Below are positions 25,735 to 33,073 of a stretch of 64,000 bases of DNA, in pieces. The stretch's first letter is position 1. Every line of letters starts with the position of its first letter. Position numbers and translations under genes: made by a program. Below the pieces are notes generated by a model that saw only the letters and a program-made list of their open reading frames with translations, was not told the origin of the DNA and searched no databases. Source of the stretch: Thalassospira australica (lineage in GTDB: Bacteria > Pseudomonadota > Alphaproteobacteria > Rhodospirillales > Thalassospiraceae); NCBI RefSeq assembly GCF_000763295.1, contig NZ_JRJE01000032.1, forward strand, positions 496,001-560,000, in the 5' to 3' direction.

Positions 25735-26870
25735 TACATCGCCTCCAGAATGGTCGCGATTCCCTGACCCCCGCCAATGCATTGCGAGGCCAACGCATAT
25801 TTGCCGCCATCACGTTTAAGGATGCTTGCAGCCTTGCCGACAATGCGTGCGCCTGTCGCCCCAAGCGGATGTCCAAGGGCAAGCGCACCGCCATCAATAT
25901 TGACCTTGGCCCCATCCAGACCAAGGTCGGAAATGCTTGCCATGGCTTGGGATGAGAAGGCTTCGTTAAGTTCGGTGACATCGATATCGCCCGCACTCAG
26001 CCCGGCACGCGAAAGCGCCTTTTTCGAGGCGCCAACCGGACCGATGCCCATGATTTCCGGAAGGCATCCATCAACCGCAACCGATTTGATCCGCGCAATC
26101 GGGGTCAGCCCGTTTTTGGCGGCATATTCTTCGGAACAGACCAGAACCGCCGATGCGCCATCGGTCAGCGGCGAAGATGTACCCGCAGTGACAATACCGT
26201 CGGCCCTGAAGGCCGGTTTAAGGTCTGCAAGGCTTTCAGCGGTAGTTTCAGCACGAATGCAACCATCTTCGGAAACAACGCCGTCTTTGGTCTGGATCGG
26301 GATAATTTCATCGGTGAATTTGCCAGCTGCCTGTGCGCTCGCGGCACGTTTGTGGCTTTCAACCGCAAAGGATTCCTGGTCGGAACGGCTGAGTTTGTAT
26401 TTTGCGGCAACGTTTTCTGCCGTGTCGCCCATGCCCATATATGCTTCGGGCATGGTTTTATATAGTTCCGGATTGGGCAGCGGGTTAAAGCCCATCATTG
26501 GCACCCGGGTCATGCTTTCGACACCTGCACAGATGAAAACATCCCCGGCCCCAATGGCAATTGCGCCAGCAGCCTGATGAATTGACTGCATTGATGATCC
26601 GCAGAAACGGTTGACCGTCACACCACCGACAGAGCGCGGAAGGTCAGCAAGAAAAGTGATCAGGCGGGCAACGTTGAAGCCCTGTTCACCTTCGGGAAAG
26701 GCGCAGCCAAGGATAAGGTCCTCGATGGCTTTGGGATCAATACCGGTCTTTTCGACCAGACCTTTGACGACCTGTGCCGCAAGGTCGTCAGGACGGACCT
26801 TGGCAAGGGCCCCTTTGCGGGCCGGGGTAAAGGGGGACCGGACATACCCGGCAATTACGGCGTTGGTCAT
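25734..26870 (-). CDS. fadA: Acetyl-CoA acetyltransferase (thiolase)
   Basis: This thiolase (378 residues) cleaves 3-ketoacyl-CoA to acetyl-CoA and a shortened acyl-CoA. All catalytic residues are visible: the nucleophile Cys in NRFCGSSMQS (near residue 88), the His in ALALGHPLGATGAR and the second Cys in SQCIGGGQGIA near the C-terminus. AGGAAG lies upstream of ATG 26870. It is the first structural gene after the MerR regulator (44-nt gap) and works with the FadN-type enzyme that follows. The symbol is by function; paralogues in such genomes make the exact orthologue uncertain. Confidence 0.93.
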   Translation of the reverse strand: MTNAVIAGYVRSPFTPARKGALAKVRPDDLAAQVVKGLVEKTGIDPKAIEDLILGCAFPEGEQGFNVARLITFLADLPRSVGGVTVNRFCGSSMQSIHQAAGAIAIGAGDVFICAGVESMTRVPMMGFNPLPNPELYKTMPEAYMGMGDTAENVAAKYKLSRSDQESFAVESHKRAASAQAAGKFTDEIIPIQTKDGVVSEDGCIRAETTAESLADLKPAFRADGIVTAGTSSPLTDGASAVLVCSEEYAAKNGLTPIARIKSVAVDGCLPEIMGIGPVGASKKALSRAGLSAGDIDVTELNEAFSSQAMASISDLGLDGAKVNIDGGALALGHPLGATGARIVGKAASILKRDGGKYALASQCIGGGQGIATILEAM

Positions 26871-26914
26871 GGCTTTGTCTTCCTTCCTGAGCTGTCCTCT
26901 AATCCGGAAGCGTT

Positions 26915-27319
26915 TTACGCGACCGAATCGATTCCTTTTTCTTCAAGCGCATCAACCGATTGCTGTTCGATATCGCGCAGTTCGTCCAAAGTGACGTCCA
27001 GTGCCTGGCGTTGTTCTTCCAGGTCCGAAATCCGTTCCCGAACGCGATCGAGCAGCATTTTGATCTGCTCTGTCTGGGTGGGGTCCGCCCCATAAAGATC
27101 GAGATAATCTGCGATCTCTTTCAGGCTGAATCCCAGTCGCTTGCCCCGCAAAATAAGGAGCAGTTTGGCGCGATCCTGTCGGGTATAGACCCGGGTGGTA
27201 CCAGCACGCTGCGGGTTCAAAAGCCCCTTTTGCTCGTAAAAGCGGATGGTGCGTGGCGTGATGCCAAGATCGTCGGCCAGTTCGGGAACGGTATAAAACC
27301 GTTCGTCAGTTTTGGTCAT
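26915..27319 (-). CDS. MerR-family regulator, LiuR-like
   Basis: This is a 134-residue MerR-type regulator that heads the beta-oxidation operon. The winged helix-turn-helix spans about residues 8-75 (YTVPELADDLGITPRTIRFY, then TRVYTRQDRAKL). A helical dimerisation segment rich in Glu, Gln and Arg follows (about 82-120). There are no metal-binding cysteines, so it belongs with the acyl-CoA-responsive LiuR-type regulators described in proteobacteria, not the metal sensors. Two 16-bp GTTAAC-centred near-palindromes lie 45 and 85 bp upstream, and the same motif precedes the acyl-CoA ligase and SCP2 genes. It therefore probably controls all three units and itself. Confidence 0.9.
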   Translation of the reverse strand: MTKTDERFYTVPELADDLGITPRTIRFYEQKGLLNPQRAGTTRVYTRQDRAKLLLILRGKRLGFSLKEIADYLDLYGADPTQTEQIKMLLDRVRERISDLEEQRQALDVTLDELRDIEQQSVDALEEKGIDSVA

Positions 27320-27363
27320 TGTTCGCCCTCAATCGTATCTATTTTTCAGTATACGTCAATTAG

Positions 27364-27379
27364 TTTACGTTAACGTCAC
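27364..27379. promoter_or_regulatory. MerR/LiuR-type operator, site A
   Basis: TTTACGTTAACGTCAC, a near-perfect palindrome centred 52 bp upstream of the MerR start. Its exact reverse complement recurs at 31634. A possible promoter (TTGACG, 16 nt, TACGAT on the minus strand) starts just downstream. The consensus resembles the published LiuR motif as I remember it. Confidence 0.75.
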
Positions 27380-27403
27380 ATAGATTTTTTTGGTGTGTGT
27401 GAT

Positions 27404-27419
27404 GTGACGTTAACGCACT
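27404..27419. promoter_or_regulatory. MerR/LiuR-type operator, site B
   Basis: GTGACGTTAACGCACT, centred 40 bp from site A (about four helical turns, so on the same DNA face), between the ligase stop and the MerR promoter. One half-site is weaker than in the other copies. Confidence 0.65.
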
Positions 27420-27423
27420 GTAG

Positions 27424-29115
27424 TCAGGCAGTATTTTTTTCACGCTTTTTGCGTTCTTCTTCGACCAGTTCCTTTTTGGACAATTTGCCAACCATGGTTT
27501 TGGGAAGTTCTTCGCGAATTTCGATTTCGCGCGGCATTTCGATTCGTGAAATCTTGTCGTCAAGAAACGCCCGCAGATCTTCGGCGGTGACGTCTGTCAC
27601 GCCATCCTTTAAGCGGACAAATGCCTTGGGGGCCTGACCGCGATATTGATCGGGAACACCGATGCAGGTGACTTCGGCAATCTGTTCGTGCAGATAAAGT
27701 GCTTCTTCGATCGCGCGGGGATACACATTATAACCGCTGCACAGAATGACGTCTTTCAGGCGATCAACAAGGAAGGTGTAGCCTTCTTCATCCTGAAACC
27801 CGACGTCGCCAGTCTTGAGCCATCCATCAACGAATGTTTCTTTTGTTGCCGCCTCATTTTGCCAATATCCCGGCATCACTTGCGGGCCGCGAATGCAGAC
27901 TTCGCCCTTTTCGCCAAGGGCAACCGTTTGTTCGGGGCGTTCGAGTGACCTGATTTCAATTTCGGTGCCGGGCATTGGCCGACCAATCGAGCCTTCTTTG
28001 TTGACGCCCTTGACCGGGTTACAAGTGCAGACCGGGCTGGCTTCGGAAAGACCATAGCCTTCAACCACTTTGGATCCCGTGATTTCTTCAAAGCGGTGTT
28101 TGACTTCGACTGGCAGCGGCGCACCGCCAGAAATACAGCAGCGAACGTTCGACAGATCGTATTTCAACGTTTCCGGCGAATTGTTGATCGCTGTATAGAT
28201 CGTCGGCACACCGGGGAAGATGGTTGCCTTTTTCTTATCAAGCGCCTTGATCAGGGAAGCCAGCTCAAAGCGGGGTTGCAACACCAGTTCTGCCCCCATG
28301 TTGATCGATGTGTTCAGTGCCACGGTCATCGCAAAGACATGGAAGAACGGCAGAACACACAGGGTGACTTCATGGCCCGGATTGGCGTCAGGCATCCATC
28401 GGGTCAGTTGATCGACATTGGCGCTAAGATTGGCATGTGTCAGCATTGCCCCCTTGGGACGCCCGGTTGTGCCGCCGGTATATTGCAGAACAGCCAGATC
28501 ATTGACGTCCACATTGCTTGCCGTATCAATCGGTTTGCAGTCCAGAACGCGTGAATAGGGGATGTGGCGCAGATCGGTCGGGACGTCGGCCAGTTCACTG
28601 CGTTTAAACAGCGAAAACAGAACGCTTTTGACCGGTGGCAGGATGCTGCTCATTTCGCAAACAACAATGCGTTTCAGGCAAGTTTCATCCAGACAGGCCG
28701 CGACCTTTGGATAGATCTGTTTAAGGTTAAGCGTCACCATCAGGCGACAGCCGGAATCCTCGATCTGATAGGCGATCTCGCGCTTGGCATAAAGCGGGTT
28801 GAAATTCACCACCACGCCACCGCATTTCAGAATCGCGTAATAGCAAACCACATAATAGGGTGTGTTGGGCAGGCAAAGACCGACCTTGTCGCCCTTGCGT
28901 ATGCCAAGCTGTTTGAAACCTTCAGCAGCACGGTCAATTTGTGCACCAATGGTTTTATAGTCGTAAATCCGCCCCATGAAATCCAGGCATGGTCGCAACG
29001 GAAAACGTGCGGCAGCATTATCGAAAATCTCGTGGACCGGACGCGTTTTCACAGGCGAGCTGATATCAACGCCGTCTCGCAGGGTCGGGGATTCTTGAAC
29101 GTTTACTTTGTTCAC
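27424..29115 (-). CDS. fadD: Long-chain fatty-acid CoA ligase
   Basis: This enzyme activates fatty acids to acyl-CoA with ATP via an acyl-adenylate (about 563 residues). The AMP-binding P-loop YTGGTTGRPKGA, the YGLSEASPVC motif and the hinge GWLKTGDVGF..DRLKDVI are complete. I prefer GTG 29115, which has GGAG 9 nt upstream. An ATG at 29130 would add five residues, but it has no SD and lies inside operator C. It is a single-gene unit between the FadL gene and the MerR operon, on the same strand, and works with FadL by vectorial acylation. The C-terminus (KKREKN) is charged and soluble. Confidence 0.93.
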   Translation of the reverse strand: MNKVNVQESPTLRDGVDISSPVKTRPVHEIFDNAAARFPLRPCLDFMGRIYDYKTIGAQIDRAAEGFKQLGIRKGDKVGLCLPNTPYYVVCYYAILKCGGVVVNFNPLYAKREIAYQIEDSGCRLMVTLNLKQIYPKVAACLDETCLKRIVVCEMSSILPPVKSVLFSLFKRSELADVPTDLRHIPYSRVLDCKPIDTASNVDVNDLAVLQYTGGTTGRPKGAMLTHANLSANVDQLTRWMPDANPGHEVTLCVLPFFHVFAMTVALNTSINMGAELVLQPRFELASLIKALDKKKATIFPGVPTIYTAINNSPETLKYDLSNVRCCISGGAPLPVEVKHRFEEITGSKVVEGYGLSEASPVCTCNPVKGVNKEGSIGRPMPGTEIEIRSLERPEQTVALGEKGEVCIRGPQVMPGYWQNEAATKETFVDGWLKTGDVGFQDEEGYTFLVDRLKDVILCSGYNVYPRAIEEALYLHEQIAEVTCIGVPDQYRGQAPKAFVRLKDGVTDVTAEDLRAFLDDKISRIEMPREIEIREELPKTMVGKLSKKELVEEERKKREKNTA

Positions 29116-29128
29116 TTGCGTTAACTCC

Positions 29129-29144
29129 ATTACGTTAACGTCAC
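29129..29144. promoter_or_regulatory. MerR/LiuR-type operator, site C
   Basis: ATTACGTTAACGTCAC, 14-29 bp upstream of the preferred ligase start GTG 29115. A second GTTAAC at 29120-29125 sits 14 bp away inside the SD region, giving a possible tandem half-site. Confidence 0.72.
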
Positions 29145-29152
29145 TTTACGGG

Positions 29153-29197
29153 CAAAAAAAAGCGGCCCGGTGGGGATGGCTTCTGCCACCCCGCACC
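29153..29197 (-). terminator. Probable terminator after fadL
   Basis: On the minus strand a stem with one bulge and one mismatch (GGTGCGGGGTGGC, loop AGAA, GCCATCCCCACC) is followed after seven bases by a run of eight T. It begins 16 nt after the FadL stop at 29213 and separates fadL from fadD. Confidence 0.5.
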
Positions 29198-29212
29198 GAA
29201 CATTATAGCAGA

Positions 29213-30520
29213 TCAGAACTTGAATTTCGCCTGCAGTGCTAGGATATCCACGCTCGCTTCGTAATCGGCAGAAAAGTTGCCGAGGTTTGTGCTTCCGTGG
29301 TCGACACGTGCTTCATCGGCAAAGATGTGAGTATAGCCGAAGGTAACATCTACCCATTCTTTGACCTTGTAAGAAGCGCCTAGCGAAGCCCAATAACGGT
29401 TGGAGTCAGGCAGTCGCACGTTACGATTGCGGGTTTTGATCGGGGTCTCATCGTATGCTACACCGCCTGTAAACGACAAATTATCATCGTAGGCATAGCG
29501 TGCACCCAAAGCGCCAAACCATGAGCTGCCCCAATTATAAGCTTCAATGGTTGAGGCAGAGGCGGCGCCAACGGCGCTATTGGTCTCCCCGTCATAAAGG
29601 AACCGCAATGTGCCGATTGAGTTCCAGTTCGTCCACTGGGCGTCGGCCATCACTGTCCACTGATTGTTCAGATTATGTGAGATGCCAAATGCGATTGCTT
29701 CAGGCGTGGCAACTTTGGCTGTTGCATTGCGGTCAACGTAGTTAATTGCTTCTGCAGCGGTATCGAAGTCGATTTTTCCGTCGAGGTTATGTTTGACTTG
29801 CGAGTTGTATGAAAGGCCAAGATGAGTACCTTCAACCACTTCCCAGTTCAGGCCAGCTGTCCAACCAAAATCAATCGCGTCACCACTTATCTCCGCATTG
29901 CCCTCGGCTTTTGGAGCACCAACGCGCGGTACAGCTTTGCTCAGAGATGCCTCAAGTTGTTGAATTTGTGGTCCAACACCGATGCTAAGGCCGTTATCAA
30001 ATCGATAAGCGACTACAGGTTTGATATTAATAGTCTTAATTTTGGATGTTGTGCCAAAGAAGCGGCCGGCAAAGTCGGAATCATTGTCTGTCACAAGTCC
30101 CCACGGCGAGGTTATAGATACTCCCAAGTTGACTTGTTCGTTGAGTTTCCAAACAGCGTGAGCATTTGGAACTGCAGCATCTTGGGCCATGTCTTTATAA
30201 CCGCCACCGGTTTGTTCAATTGTGGTTAGGTTCCCATCACTAGCAACAATATTCGTTGCTTTTGCGACCGGACGAATAATCGTTACACCGGCGCTATAGG
30301 TCGTTTCATCATACTGACCAACTGTGCCCGGGTTGTAGGACATTGTTGAGGCATCAGTTGAAAGCGTCGCCATACCGGCAAAGCTTGACCCTTGCAGCGT
30401 GCCACTGGTTTCACGAACCTGAAAGCCCGACGCTTGTGCGGTGCTGACGCTGGCCAGTGCACACAAAAGTGCCGTACCCGAAGCTGCTCCCCACAAGCAG
30501 CCTTTCTTGAACTTTGACAT
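29213..30520 (-). CDS. fadL: FadL-family outer-membrane fatty-acid transporter
   Basis: This is an outer-membrane beta-barrel channel for long-chain fatty acids or other hydrophobic compounds (435 residues; FadL of E. coli is about 446). A Sec signal peptide ends at TAQA and the mature protein begins SGFQVRETSG, the plug-domain N-terminus typical of FadL. MSYNPGTVGQ and SSFAGMATLSTD are also family features, and the last residue is Phe, as barrels require. AAGGGAG precedes ATG 30520. Its central part has lower GC than its neighbours (20 of 60 bases in 30001-30060 by hand count). It is the third gene of the SCP2-DUF6134-fadL unit. Confidence 0.92.
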   Translation of the reverse strand: MSKFKKGCLWGAASGTALLCALASVSTAQASGFQVRETSGTLQGSSFAGMATLSTDASTMSYNPGTVGQYDETTYSAGVTIIRPVAKATNIVASDGNLTTIEQTGGGYKDMAQDAAVPNAHAVWKLNEQVNLGVSITSPWGLVTDNDSDFAGRFFGTTSKIKTINIKPVVAYRFDNGLSIGVGPQIQQLEASLSKAVPRVGAPKAEGNAEISGDAIDFGWTAGLNWEVVEGTHLGLSYNSQVKHNLDGKIDFDTAAEAINYVDRNATAKVATPEAIAFGISHNLNNQWTVMADAQWTNWNSIGTLRFLYDGETNSAVGAASASTIEAYNWGSSWFGALGARYAYDDNLSFTGGVAYDETPIKTRNRNVRLPDSNRYWASLGASYKVKEWVDVTFGYTHIFADEARVDHGSTNLGNFSADYEASVDILALQAKFKF

Positions 30521-30574
30521 TTGTTTCTCCCTTAATCTTGAAACGCTTCAAATCATTGATTTAAAACGCCCGCT

Positions 30575-31243
30575 TTATTCCTGAAGGGCAATCGCATCGA
30601 CCCGGATAAAGTCGATGTCGTAACCCTTTCTTTTGAAACTTGTTTTAAGCAATTTTCCGTCCGTGCCGTACCAAAGGTCACGTTCGACATCGCCTGACAT
30701 TTGGTAATGGACCGCCGGTGTTTCCCGGCTTTCGACCATTACGGTTTCTTCGCCGACCTTGCGTGTTGTCACGCTATAAGGTTCGGCATTGATGACGCTA
30801 AAGAGATTTGTTTTGGCGGTGACGCCTTCATGCCACAGGGTCAGTGGCCAGGCATTGTCACAGCCATCGCGTTTCCCGACACCCTTTCCGGCAAGTGCGT
30901 AGCAATCGTCTTCGAAGCTTGCCTGATAGGTGTAGTGTGTGCCGTCATCATTGGTGGTGGTATCCACGGCAATCAGCGTGTCACCCTGCCATTGTTCGGT
31001 GCGCTGATGGTCATAGTGAAATTGCAAAAACAGCACGCGAACGTCTGTCAGGGTTTCTACCCTGACGTTATGACCTGTTGCTGTTGGTGTGATTTCAACT
31101 GTCTCATAGCCGATTGGTTCCCCGTCCTTGAGGACACGGAAATTCAGCATTTCAGACCCAAAAGCCAACGAGACCGTGGCAGCTTGGATTAGAAACCCAG
31201 CAATCAGTACCGATATGGCGCGGTTTGCAACGCGATTGCGCAT
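30575..31243 (-). CDS. DUF6134 family secreted protein
   Basis: This is a 222-residue exported protein of unknown function. A Sec signal peptide covers about residues 1-29 (ending LAFGS). The mature part starts MLNFRVLKDGEPIGYETV and continues with alternating hydrophobic strands (HYDHQRTEQWQGDTLIAV, TNDDGTHYTYQASFEDD), which suggests an antiparallel beta-barrel or lipocalin-like fold. Two cysteines (DDCYAL and DGCDNAW) could form a disulfide. It lies 33 nt after the SCP2 gene and 54 nt before fadL in one operon under operator E, so a periplasmic role in handling fatty acids delivered by FadL is a reasonable inference. Confidence 0.8.
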   Translation of the reverse strand: MRNRVANRAISVLIAGFLIQAATVSLAFGSEMLNFRVLKDGEPIGYETVEITPTATGHNVRVETLTDVRVLFLQFHYDHQRTEQWQGDTLIAVDTTTNDDGTHYTYQASFEDDCYALAGKGVGKRDGCDNAWPLTLWHEGVTAKTNLFSVINAEPYSVTTRKVGEETVMVESRETPAVHYQMSGDVERDLWYGTDGKLLKTSFKRKGYDIDFIRVDAIALQE

Positions 31244-31276
31244 TTTCCCCTCGTAGAACAGATCATTCTGATGGTC

Positions 31277-31573
31277 TCAGTCGAGCATGGAGGACAATTT
31301 TGCCGCCACGCCCATGGAACCCTTGATTTTCAGTTTGCCCATTGTGAAGGCAAGCATCGGGTCAAGTTTTCCGGCGATCAGTTTTTCGAGGTTGGCTTTC
31401 TTGATTTTAAGAATGCAATCCGCATCGGACAGATCATCATCGCTGATTTCCGGTTCATCCCCGGTGGCATCGACAACAATATGTCCATCGTCGCCGCAAT
31501 CAAATGCGACAACAGCATTCAGGCCGCGCAATTGCGGTAGTTTTTCTTTTACGGTTTCGAGGATGTTATCCAC
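31277..31573 (-). CDS. Stand-alone SCP2 sterol-carrier domain protein
   Basis: This is a small cytoplasmic lipid-binding protein (98 residues) that consists of one SCP2 domain. Features are DADCILKIKKANLEKLIAGKL-like helix-strand pattern, LDPMLAFTMGKLKIKG and the C-terminal GVAAKLSSML. No ATG is available; GTG 31573 with GGGAGG 5 nt upstream is better than the TTG at 31588, which would place the SD inside the gene. First gene of the SCP2-DUF6134-fadL unit. SCP2 domains bind acyl-CoA and fatty acids; the partner could be the HSDL2-like SDR at 19217, which lacks this domain. Confidence 0.87.
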   Translation of the reverse strand: MDNILETVKEKLPQLRGLNAVVAFDCGDDGHIVVDATGDEPEISDDDLSDADCILKIKKANLEKLIAGKLDPMLAFTMGKLKIKGSMGVAAKLSSMLD

Positions 31574-31633
31574 GAACGCCTCCCTCAATCAGCAGGTATT
31601 CTTGTTATGGTTATGACCCGACTGTAATACAAT

Positions 31634-31649
31634 GTGACGTTAACGTAAA
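31634..31649. promoter_or_regulatory. MerR/LiuR-type operator, site E, with promoter
   Basis: GTGACGTTAACGTAAA is the exact reverse complement of site A. On the minus strand it lies largely within the 18-bp spacer of a possible promoter (-35 TTGTTT at 31648-31653, -10 TATTAC at 31624-31629), the arrangement expected for MerR regulators. The SCP2 start is 60 bp downstream. Confidence 0.72.
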
Positions 31650-31736
31650 ACAAATAACGAATACGAAAAATGACATACTATTAAGACATTGAATTAAAAT
31701 GAGTTCAACCTATCGAACGCCAGCAAAACGGCATAA

Positions 31737-31763
31737 AAAAAGCCCGGCAACACCGAGCTTTTT
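31737..31763 (-). terminator. Terminator of the glycine-zipper gene pair
   Basis: AAAAAGCCCGG / CCGAGCTTTTT: 11-bp stem with one mismatch and a 5-nt loop, flanked by A- and T-runs, so it can work in both directions. It lies 44 nt after the stop at 31807 and insulates the fatty-acid unit. Confidence 0.75.
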
Positions 31764-31806
31764 GTGAGAGATATCTCAAATTCAGATGACAACAGTGAAT
31801 GCCTGC

Positions 31807-32397
31807 CTATGAAACAAGTTGCCATGACCCGTCTGCCCGACGGCAAGCTGTGCCATAGGTTTTTTGCAGTTTTCCGCCAATGTTGGCTGTTGCGCTATAC
31901 TCGCGGCAATATCGGCCTTGTGCATTTTGCCAGCTATCCGTCGGAACAACATTATAGCTGCGGCCCGAATCCGGGTTTTGCCAACGAACAGATTGGCCAT
32001 CAGGAACCCGATCAAGGGCATAGCCCGTGCAGGCCTGATCACTTTGATCAAGAGACTGGCCAAAGGCGTAGCCCCCAAGCATCCCGAGAATCGCACCACC
32101 AATCATTGCCGCATCCCGGCCATCCCCTTTTCCGACGGTCGAGCCGAGTAACGCACCTGTGCCACCGCCAAGAATCGCGCCAACAACGTCGCGATTACAC
32201 CGAAGGAAATCGCCGTTGGAGACAAACACTTCATTGCTGCGGGTGCGATTTTTGTGTCTGTTTCCCTTATGGTCTTGCTTGGCGCGATACCCGTGGGCTG
32301 GCGCCCATGACGGTGGTTCGGCGGTCGCTGATGTCGGAAGGCCGACTGGCAGGGCAAAGTTCATTGCCACGGCTGCGAGGATGAATCTTTTCATCAT
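31807..32397 (-). CDS. Glycine-zipper 2TM-domain envelope protein
   Basis: This is a 196-residue secreted protein. The Sec signal peptide (about residues 1-26, ending SATAE) is followed by a basic, polar region, a glycine-zipper pair (VVGAILGGGTGALLGSTVG and AAMIGGAILGMLGGYAFG) and a C-terminal domain with RVPDGQSVRWQNPDSGRSY and GRYCREYSATANIGGK. That last part is the surface-antigen domain found in the rickettsial 17-kDa antigen family. The ATG overlaps the stop of the upstream lipoprotein gene by 4 nt. A structural role in the outer membrane is likely but unproven. Confidence 0.85.
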   Translation of the reverse strand: MMKRFILAAVAMNFALPVGLPTSATAEPPSWAPAHGYRAKQDHKGNRHKNRTRSNEVFVSNGDFLRCNRDVVGAILGGGTGALLGSTVGKGDGRDAAMIGGAILGMLGGYAFGQSLDQSDQACTGYALDRVPDGQSVRWQNPDSGRSYNVVPTDSWQNAQGRYCREYSATANIGGKLQKTYGTACRRADGSWQLVS

Positions 32398-32627
32398 TCG
32401 CGGGCCTTCTCGTTCTCATGCATGATGTAGCCGGCACCGGTACCAACAGCACCACCAATCACCGCACCACAGGTCACGCAGCCGCCGGTGATCACGGTGC
32501 CAACAGCACCGACACCCGCGCCAATCGCGCCACCGCTCAGCATTTTCTGATTTCGGTCGTTCAGTCCGCTACAAGCCGAAAGTCCCAATGCGCTTGCAAC
32601 CGCCAGGATCATGGCTGTCTGTCGCAT
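32394..32627 (-). CDS. Small glycine-zipper lipoprotein
   Basis: This is a 77-residue predicted lipoprotein. Its signal MRQTAMILAVASALGLSAC ends in a lipobox (LSAC), so Cys19 would be lipidated. It then shows a glycine zipper (GGAIGAGVGAVGTVITGG and GAVIGGAVGTGAGYI). Starting at 32627 gives an ideal lipoprotein signal and has AAAGGA upstream; a longer in-frame start at 32687 would hide the signal. It is translationally coupled to the 2TM-domain gene (ATGA overlap), which suggests that the two proteins act together in the envelope. Confidence 0.82.
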   Translation of the reverse strand: MRQTAMILAVASALGLSACSGLNDRNQKMLSGGAIGAGVGAVGTVITGGCVTCGAVIGGAVGTGAGYIMHENEKARE

Positions 32628-33073
32628 CTCTCGTGTCCTTTCCATTGTTTTTGGGCACAGGTCGCTGGTTGCCTGTGTCTGGATCAAAAGGTTGAATGAC
32701 GAATAGGTGCGCGGTTTGGCCGTATTGGGGGTAATTTCGGGCAGATATGACGAAAAAAGGGCACAAACACCCCAGTGAGGTGGCCTTTAAGCTCTTTTTC
32801 CCGGGGAAAGAGCCAAGTTTTGCGACGAGTTTAGCCCCAAATATGCTGCTGCAATCAATCATTGCTACCAACCGATCCGGGGTGAAGACAGTGGCATTAT
32901 AACCCGCAAAAACATTTTAAAACCGTGGCTTGGGAGATTATTCAGTGGTGTCGCATCGGGGCGCCTTGCGCGCATATCGCGTCACGTCATTTCCGTTGAA
33001 ACGGTTCGGGCAAGCAGATAGCTTGGGACCCAATCAATACAGGTTTGAACCTGTGCCACCATAAGGAAACGTC
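32628..33073. other. Intergenic region, 446 bp, no gene seen
   Basis: It separates the divergent lipoprotein and LysE genes. I see three short inverted repeats: CACAGG-10-CCTGTG near 32655-32682, GCTCTTT-9-AAAGAGC at 32791-32813, and CAGGTT-2-AACCTG at 33040-33053, the last 20 bp before the LysE start. None has a T-run, so they are more likely operators or chance than terminators. No convincing reading frame with an SD is present. Confidence 0.4.

Noticed and set aside
25777-26577. 266-codon open frame opposite the thiolase gene
   Set aside because: Antisense shadow rich in Ser, Pro and Ala; the thiolase has all catalytic residues.
33040-33053. CAGGTT-2-AACCTG palindrome before the LysE gene
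   Set aside because: Short arms and no adjacent regulator; a similar CAGGTTGAACCTG also occurs near 848, so it may be chance. Mentioned only in the intergenic entry.
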